Shown in pieces: positions 60,565 to 64,000 of a DNA stretch of 64,000 nt. The number at the start of each line of letters is the position of its first letter. Positions within the stretch are counted from its first letter, which is position 1. The stretch is from Flexilinea flocculi (GTDB lineage Bacteria > Chloroflexota > Anaerolineae > Anaerolineales > Anaerolineaceae). The DNA is taken from assembly GCF_001192795.1 (NCBI RefSeq), contig NZ_DF968181.1, positions 462,342 to 526,341 on the forward strand, read 5' to 3'. The notes below the pieces were generated by a model that was given only the letters and a program-made list of their open reading frames with translations, was not told the origin of the DNA and made no database searches. Position numbers and translations under genes: made by a program.

Positions 60565-60765
60565 ATGAACGATGACAGACAGGGATGTTTTAGCGGTTTG
60601 CTTCAGTTATTCCTGGTGAAACAGGTTTATGACTGGTTTCAAAAGAAATTTGGATATGGTAATGGATGTTTTGGCTGTGGATGCGGGTGTATATTTGTTG
60701 TCATTTTTGTAATCATTGTCATCGGGATTCTGTTTAAAACCGATTTCTTAAGATTCTGGTTTTAG
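60565..60765 (+). CDS. Tiny Cys/Gly-rich membrane protein
   Basis: 66 residues. A soluble N-half (CFSGLLQLFLVKQVYDWFQKK) leads to GCFGCGCGCIFVVIFVIIVIGILF, a CGCGC cluster right at the edge of a single membrane helix, and a short tail. Four or five cysteines in seven residues suggest lipidation, disulfide or metal binding. RBS GGAGTAAAAAA is good. It is 3 bases from the Nudix gene and probably cotranscribed. No family recognised. Confidence 0.75.
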   Translation: MNDDRQGCFSGLLQLFLVKQVYDWFQKKFGYGNGCFGCGCGCIFVVIFVIIVIGILFKTDFLRFWF

Positions 60766-60768
60766 ACT

Positions 60769-61281
60769 ATGCGTTATCAGGTCATCCCCAGAAGCTTGAT
60801 TTTTGTTTTCTGCAAAAATCAAGTTTTGTTATTAAAAGGATCTTCGAACAAGAAGTTCTTTGCGAACTATTACAATGGGATAGGCGGCCATGTTGAGCGG
60901 GGTGAAACGATCCTTGAGTCTGCCAGGAGAGAACTGCAGGAAGAAAGCGGCATTTATATGGAGACGTTGTACCTATGCGGTATCCTTCATGCAGATGAAA
61001 ATGAAGCTTATGGAATTCAAGTATCGATATTCAAGGGATTCCTGGATCGGAAACCGGAAATTCTCACCGAATCGGATGAAGGTAGTTTGCTTTGGGTTTC
61101 AACGGATCAAGTAGGAACGTTGAATGTAGTGCCGGATATTCCCTGTTATTTTTCAAAAATCTGTAATTGGATGCCCGGCGATGATCTCTTTTTCGCATGT
61201 TCCCGATCAGATCAGGATGGCTTCTTACATGTTCGAATCGATCATCAGCCTGATATGATCGTCCCTGGTTATCCGGTTTAA
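60769..61281 (+). CDS. Nudix hydrolase
   Basis: 170 residues. The Nudix box is complete: GGHVERGETILESARRELQEESGI (G, E, RE, EE, G all in place), and the fold precedes it with IFVFCKNQVLLLKGSSNKKFF. Cleaves nucleoside diphosphate derivatives, MutT-like; the substrate is not predictable. Starts 3 bases after the previous gene with no strong RBS, so coupling is likely. Confidence 0.92.
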   Translation: MRYQVIPRSLIFVFCKNQVLLLKGSSNKKFFANYYNGIGGHVERGETILESARRELQEESGIYMETLYLCGILHADENEAYGIQVSIFKGFLDRKPEILTESDEGSLLWVSTDQVGTLNVVPDIPCYFSKICNWMPGDDLFFACSRSDQDGFLHVRIDHQPDMIVPGYPV

Positions 61282-61335
61282 AGATAAACATGCCGATGAG
61301 AAGAAAATGTCTTCTGTTGTCTACAAAAAGGACAA

Positions 61336-61409
61336 CAGCAATTCCAAATATGGATTAACCATTCGAATAAAAAGAGGAAAATAGTAGTTATTCTTTTTCG
61401 AATCATTGT
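61336..61409. repeat. Family A shortened copy
   Basis: CAGCAATTCCAAATATGG, TTAACCATTCGAATAAAAAG, then TCTTTTTCGAATCATTG; no hairpin. It lies just upstream of the met promoter. Confidence 0.75.
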
Positions 61410-61425
61410 TTCCACAATTTTGCCC

Positions 61426-61453
61426 TTGACAACATGGAGCTGTCTTATATAAT
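61426..61453 (+). promoter_or_regulatory. metY-metA promoter, consensus
   Basis: TTGACA (61426-61431), 16-bp spacer, TATAAT (61448-61453). Predicted transcript start near 61460, giving a leader of about 280 bases before metY. Confidence 0.9.
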
Positions 61454-61513
61454 CTCCTTATTGATCAAAGACGGAATAGATCAGTATTGGTTAAGACGGA
61501 AGGTAATTCTGGA

Positions 61514-61603
61514 ATGTATTTGAGTCACTTATTTGTGAATGATTTCCAAAAGACGATGATGGTATCACTGCCTATGGATATGCGTGGGAGGATTCCATTC
61601 TGA
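61514..61603 (+). CDS. Methionine-rich leader peptide of a ribosome-mediated attenuator
   Basis: 29 codons, ATG at 61514 to TGA at 61601-61603. GGAAGG (61498-61503, 10 bases upstream) can serve as RBS. The peptide begins MYLSHLFVNDFQ, and four of nine codons from 15 to 23 are Met (KTMMVSLPMDM, Met15, 16, 21, 23). The last codons (25-28) lie on the first strand of the antiterminator. Stalling for lack of charged tRNA-Met at codons 15-16 would leave that strand free; finishing to the stop would cover it. I see no other function for it. Confidence 0.75.
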   Translation: MYLSHLFVNDFQKTMMVSLPMDMRGRIPF

Positions 61604-61677
61604 TATTACCTGTTAAGATGGGATAATGGTATTATTCGACGAACGGAATCCTCCACAAAAAAAGGATTCCGTTTTTT
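61587..61677 (+). promoter_or_regulatory. Antiterminator / terminator switch upstream of metY
   Basis: Antiterminator: GGAGGATTCC (61587-61596) with GGAATCCTCC (61645-61654), 10 bp perfect. Terminator: AACGGAATCC (61642-61651) with GGATTCCGTT (61664-61673), 10 bp perfect, followed by a T run. The segment GGAATCC is shared, so only one can form. Confidence 0.88.
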
Positions 61678-61743
61678 ATTACCCATCTGCAATCAAATCA
61701 TGATTCTTGAAATAAACAATAACAGCACAAAGAGGAAAACACC

Positions 61744-63045
61744 ATGGCAGCATCAAATGAATGGAAATTTGAAACAAAACAACTGCATATCGGGCAGGAA
61801 GAACCGGATCCCGCATCAGACGCCCGCGCCGTGCCGATCTATCAAACCACATCATATGTTTTTAAGGATACTGCGCAAGCTGCCGCACGATTCAGCCTTT
61901 CAGAATCCGGTAATATCTATGGACGATTAACCAATACGACACAGGAGATTTTTGAAAAACGGATAGCAGCCCTCGAAGGTGGTGTCGGTGCATTAGCGCT
62001 CGCATCCGGAGCCGCTGCTGTTTATTATGCTTTTCTGAATATTTGCAAAGCAGGCGATCATCTTGTTTCATCAAAAACGATTTATGGCGGAACCTACAAT
62101 CTGCTTGCCAATACCCTTCCGGATTATGGAATTTCAACCACATTTGTCAATGCAGATGAGGAAGAAAGTTTTCTGAATGCCATACGGGAAAATACGAAGG
62201 CGATTTTTATCGAAACAATCGGAAATCCCAATGCAACGCTGATCGACATTGAAAAAGTGGCAAAAATTGCGCATGCACACAGAATTCCATTGATTGTTGA
62301 TAACACGTTTGCGACACCTTATCTGCTGCGTCCGATTGAACTTGGTGCTGATATCGTTGTTCATTCTGCAACGAAATTTATTGGCGGTCATGGCACTGCC
62401 ATTGGCGGAGTAATTATTGATAGCGGAAAGTTTGACTGGGAGGGAAGCGGCAAATTCCCTTCATTAACGGAGCCAAATCCCAGCTATCATGGGCTAAGCT
62501 TTACAAAAGCAGCCGGATCATCGGCATATATTACCAAGGCGAGAGCAATTATTCTTCGCGATACTGGAGCAGCGATTGCTCCGGTCCATGCTTTTATATT
62601 TCTGCAGGGTTTGGAGACGCTCAGTTTACGAGTAGAGCGACATGTCGAAAATGCGCTGAAAGTGGTAGATTATCTTAAAAATCATCCCAAAGTTGAAAGC
62701 GTCAACCATCCGTCTTTACAAAATCATCCCAATCACAAGCTATATCAGCGCTATTTTCCAAATGGTGGAGCCTCCATCTTTACATTCAATATTCGCGGAG
62801 GCGCCAAAGAAGCAATGTCTTTCATCGATCATTTGAAGATATTCTCTTTATTGGCAAATGTTGCCGATTTGAAAAGCCTTGTAATCCATCCTGCAAGCAC
62901 TACCCATTCACAGTTGACTGAGTCCGAATTAATGGAACAGGGAATTCAACCGAATACCATCCGCCTTTCTATTGGTACTGAACATATCGATGACCTGATT
63001 GCAGATTTGGAACAGGCTTTTCAAACTTATGAGTCTGTTCGTTAA
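61744..63045 (+). CDS. metY: O-acetylhomoserine aminocarboxypropyltransferase (sulfhydrylase)
   Basis: 433 residues, Cys/Met metabolism PLP family. It makes homocysteine (or methionine) directly from O-acetylhomoserine and sulfide (or methanethiol). Motifs: [29 protein letters not shown] at the N-terminus, [57 protein letters not shown] with the PLP Lys in SATKF. RBS AAAGAGG upstream. Expressed behind the attenuator; metA follows after 24 bases. Confidence 0.97.
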   Translation: MAASNEWKFETKQLHIGQEEPDPASDARAVPIYQTTSYVFKDTAQAAARFSLSESGNIYGRLTNTTQEIFEKRIAALEGGVGALALASGAAAVYYAFLNICKAGDHLVSSKTIYGGTYNLLANTLPDYGISTTFVNADEEESFLNAIRENTKAIFIETIGNPNATLIDIEKVAKIAHAHRIPLIVDNTFATPYLLRPIELGADIVVHSATKFIGGHGTAIGGVIIDSGKFDWEGSGKFPSLTEPNPSYHGLSFTKAAGSSAYITKARAIILRDTGAAIAPVHAFIFLQGLETLSLRVERHVENALKVVDYLKNHPKVESVNHPSLQNHPNHKLYQRYFPNGGASIFTFNIRGGAKEAMSFIDHLKIFSLLANVADLKSLVIHPASTTHSQLTESELMEQGIQPNTIRLSIGTEHIDDLIADLEQAFQTYESVR

Positions 63046-63069
63046 CGCGAAAGGGAAAGGGAAAATTCG

Positions 63070-63987
63070 ATGCCGATAACGATTCCAGATAATCATCCGG
63101 CTGCTGAAAGGCTGGAGAATGAAAATATTTTTGTGATGAATGGTCAGCGGGCAATTCATCAGGATATTCGTCCGCTAAAAATTCTGATACTCAATTTGAT
63201 GCCAACAAAAATGGAAACCGAAGTCCAACTCCTGCGATTATTGAGTAATACACCGCTTCAGGTGGATATCGAGTTCTTGCAGGCGGCAACGCATGTTTCG
63301 AAAAATACATCTCCAGAATACTTGAACCTTTTTTATAAAAGCTTTGATCAGGTTAGCGGCAATAAATTTGATGGATTCATTATTACAGGAGCGCCGGTTG
63401 AAAACATGCCTTTTGAAGCGGTTGATTATTGGGATGAACTCTGTATGCTGATGGATTGGTCTCGTGTCAATGTTTATTCAACGCTGCATATTTGCTGGGG
63501 CGCTCAGGCTGCTTTGTATCATCATTATGGCATTAATAAATATCCCCGTCAATCGAAAATATCAGGTATTTATACACATCGTCCAATCGTGAACAATCAC
63601 CCGTTGATGCGTGGATTCGATGAGATCTTTTATATGCCGCATTCACGGTATACCGAAGTCCGCCAGTCTGATATTGAAAGTTGCCCTGATTTGGAAATTT
63701 TGGCGATTTCGGATATCGCCGGAGTTGCCATTTCTGCCAGTAAAGACGGAAGACAATTCTTCATTCAGGGACATACGGAATATGACCGTCTGACTCTTGC
63801 AAAAGAATACGAGCGGGATGTAAAACTTGGGCTCAATCCGGATATTCCGGAAAATTATTACCCGGGCAACAGTCCAAAAGCAGTACCGATGATGTATTGG
63901 CGCAGCCATGCCAATTTGCTCTTCAGCAACTGGCTGAATTACTATGTCTATCAACAGACTCCTTATGATATAACTGCGATCCATTAA
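63070..63987 (+). CDS. metA: Homoserine O-acetyltransferase, MetA family
   Basis: 305 residues. It activates homoserine with an acyl group. The catalytic Cys142 is in [16 protein letters not shown], with His and Glu further on in [13 protein letters not shown]. The specificity residue after the ITGAPV stretch is Glu111 ([17 protein letters not shown]), the acetyl-CoA type, unlike Gly111 in the succinylating E. coli enzyme. This fits with MetY using O-acetylhomoserine. Same operon as metY. Confidence 0.96.
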   Translation: MPITIPDNHPAAERLENENIFVMNGQRAIHQDIRPLKILILNLMPTKMETEVQLLRLLSNTPLQVDIEFLQAATHVSKNTSPEYLNLFYKSFDQVSGNKFDGFIITGAPVENMPFEAVDYWDELCMLMDWSRVNVYSTLHICWGAQAALYHHYGINKYPRQSKISGIYTHRPIVNNHPLMRGFDEIFYMPHSRYTEVRQSDIESCPDLEILAISDIAGVAISASKDGRQFFIQGHTEYDRLTLAKEYERDVKLGLNPDIPENYYPGNSPKAVPMMYWRSHANLLFSNWLNYYVYQQTPYDITAIH

Positions 63988-64000
63988 GTACTGCGAATTG

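Noticed and set aside
158-61409. CRISPR array made of the repeated ends
   Set aside because: Copies are scattered singly through the window at irregular distances, the inner parts are palindromes rather than unique spacers, and no cas genes are present.
61460-61680. SAM riboswitch or T-box in the met leader
   Set aside because: I find neither the conserved SAM-I core nor the T-box sequence; the Met-rich reading frame explains the hairpins better. A covariance-model search would settle it.

Overview
The window looks like part of the chromosome of an anaerobic, low-to-medium GC member of the Chloroflexota, most likely class Anaerolineae. This is an inference. It rests on several secreted or lipid-anchored proteins with NBR1-type Ig-like domains, Thr/Pro linkers of the TPTPT type behind lipoboxes, C39-type and SH3b extracellular modules, and a DHH-CBS-polyA-polymerase tRNA nucleotidyltransferase. 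No 16S rRNA gene is present to confirm it. I see no prophage, CRISPR array, transposase or secretion locus. Most of the window is housekeeping and envelope genes.

Layout. 1-3.3 kb: two secreted proteins around a thioredoxin. 3.5-9.9 kb: a histidine operon, hisZ-G-C-B-H-A-F-IE, with no hisD and no histidinol-phosphatase. 10-13 kb: MFS exporter, SPL-like radical SAM protein and an HHH-GNAT fusion. 13.3-24.4 kb: ferredoxin-type aldo/keto reductase, a solitary Cas4-like PD-(D/E)XK protein, murA (catalytic Cys replaced by Asp), an M50 site-2 protease with a HEAT-repeat protein, uvrB, dinB and a flavin reductase. 24.9-33.4 kb: an AT-rich glycosidase/propeller lipoprotein, HesB-like and ZIP genes, an aberrant TrmA-family protein, and two C39-type secreted proteins plus an Ig-like lipoprotein. 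33.7-38.7 kb: recA, ackA, an HTH/membrane pair with a 20-bp palindromic operator, a GNAT gene and the RNase P RNA. 38.9-50.9 kb: phosphodiesterase and tRNA nucleotidyltransferase, a DUF6020-like membrane protein, tRNA-Thr(CGU), a GH25-like protein, tpiA, a membrane protein and an alpha-glucosidase. 51.6-61.3 kb: a four-gene operon (membrane protein, M24 peptidase, MBL hydrolase, solute-binding lipoprotein), a repeat-rich lipoprotein, a PPC-like secreted protein, a tiny Cys-rich membrane protein and a Nudix hydrolase. 61.4-64 kb: metY-metA behind a long leader.

Two things stand out. First, the metY-metA leader (61426-61677) has a near-consensus promoter and a 29-codon leader ORF with four Met codons in nine positions. 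Its hairpins are mutually exclusive antiterminator and terminator structures, which is the arrangement of a ribosome-mediated methionine attenuator. The downstream MetA has Glu111 and Cys142, predicting O-acetylhomoserine, the substrate of MetY. Second, nearly every intergenic gap carries one or more copies of a palindromic repeat of about 120 bp (called family A here). Its ends match CAGYAATTCGAAATATGG and its complement. In the middle is a long hairpin whose sequence differs from copy to copy while the two arms stay complementary, often perfectly (18-31 bp around a 3-nt loop). A smaller family C is found next to A ends, and two copies of a different REP-like family B (TCATTGCGAG ends) are also present. 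Family A copies supply regulatory DNA and possible terminators, and in one case the N-terminal coding sequence of a lipoprotein.
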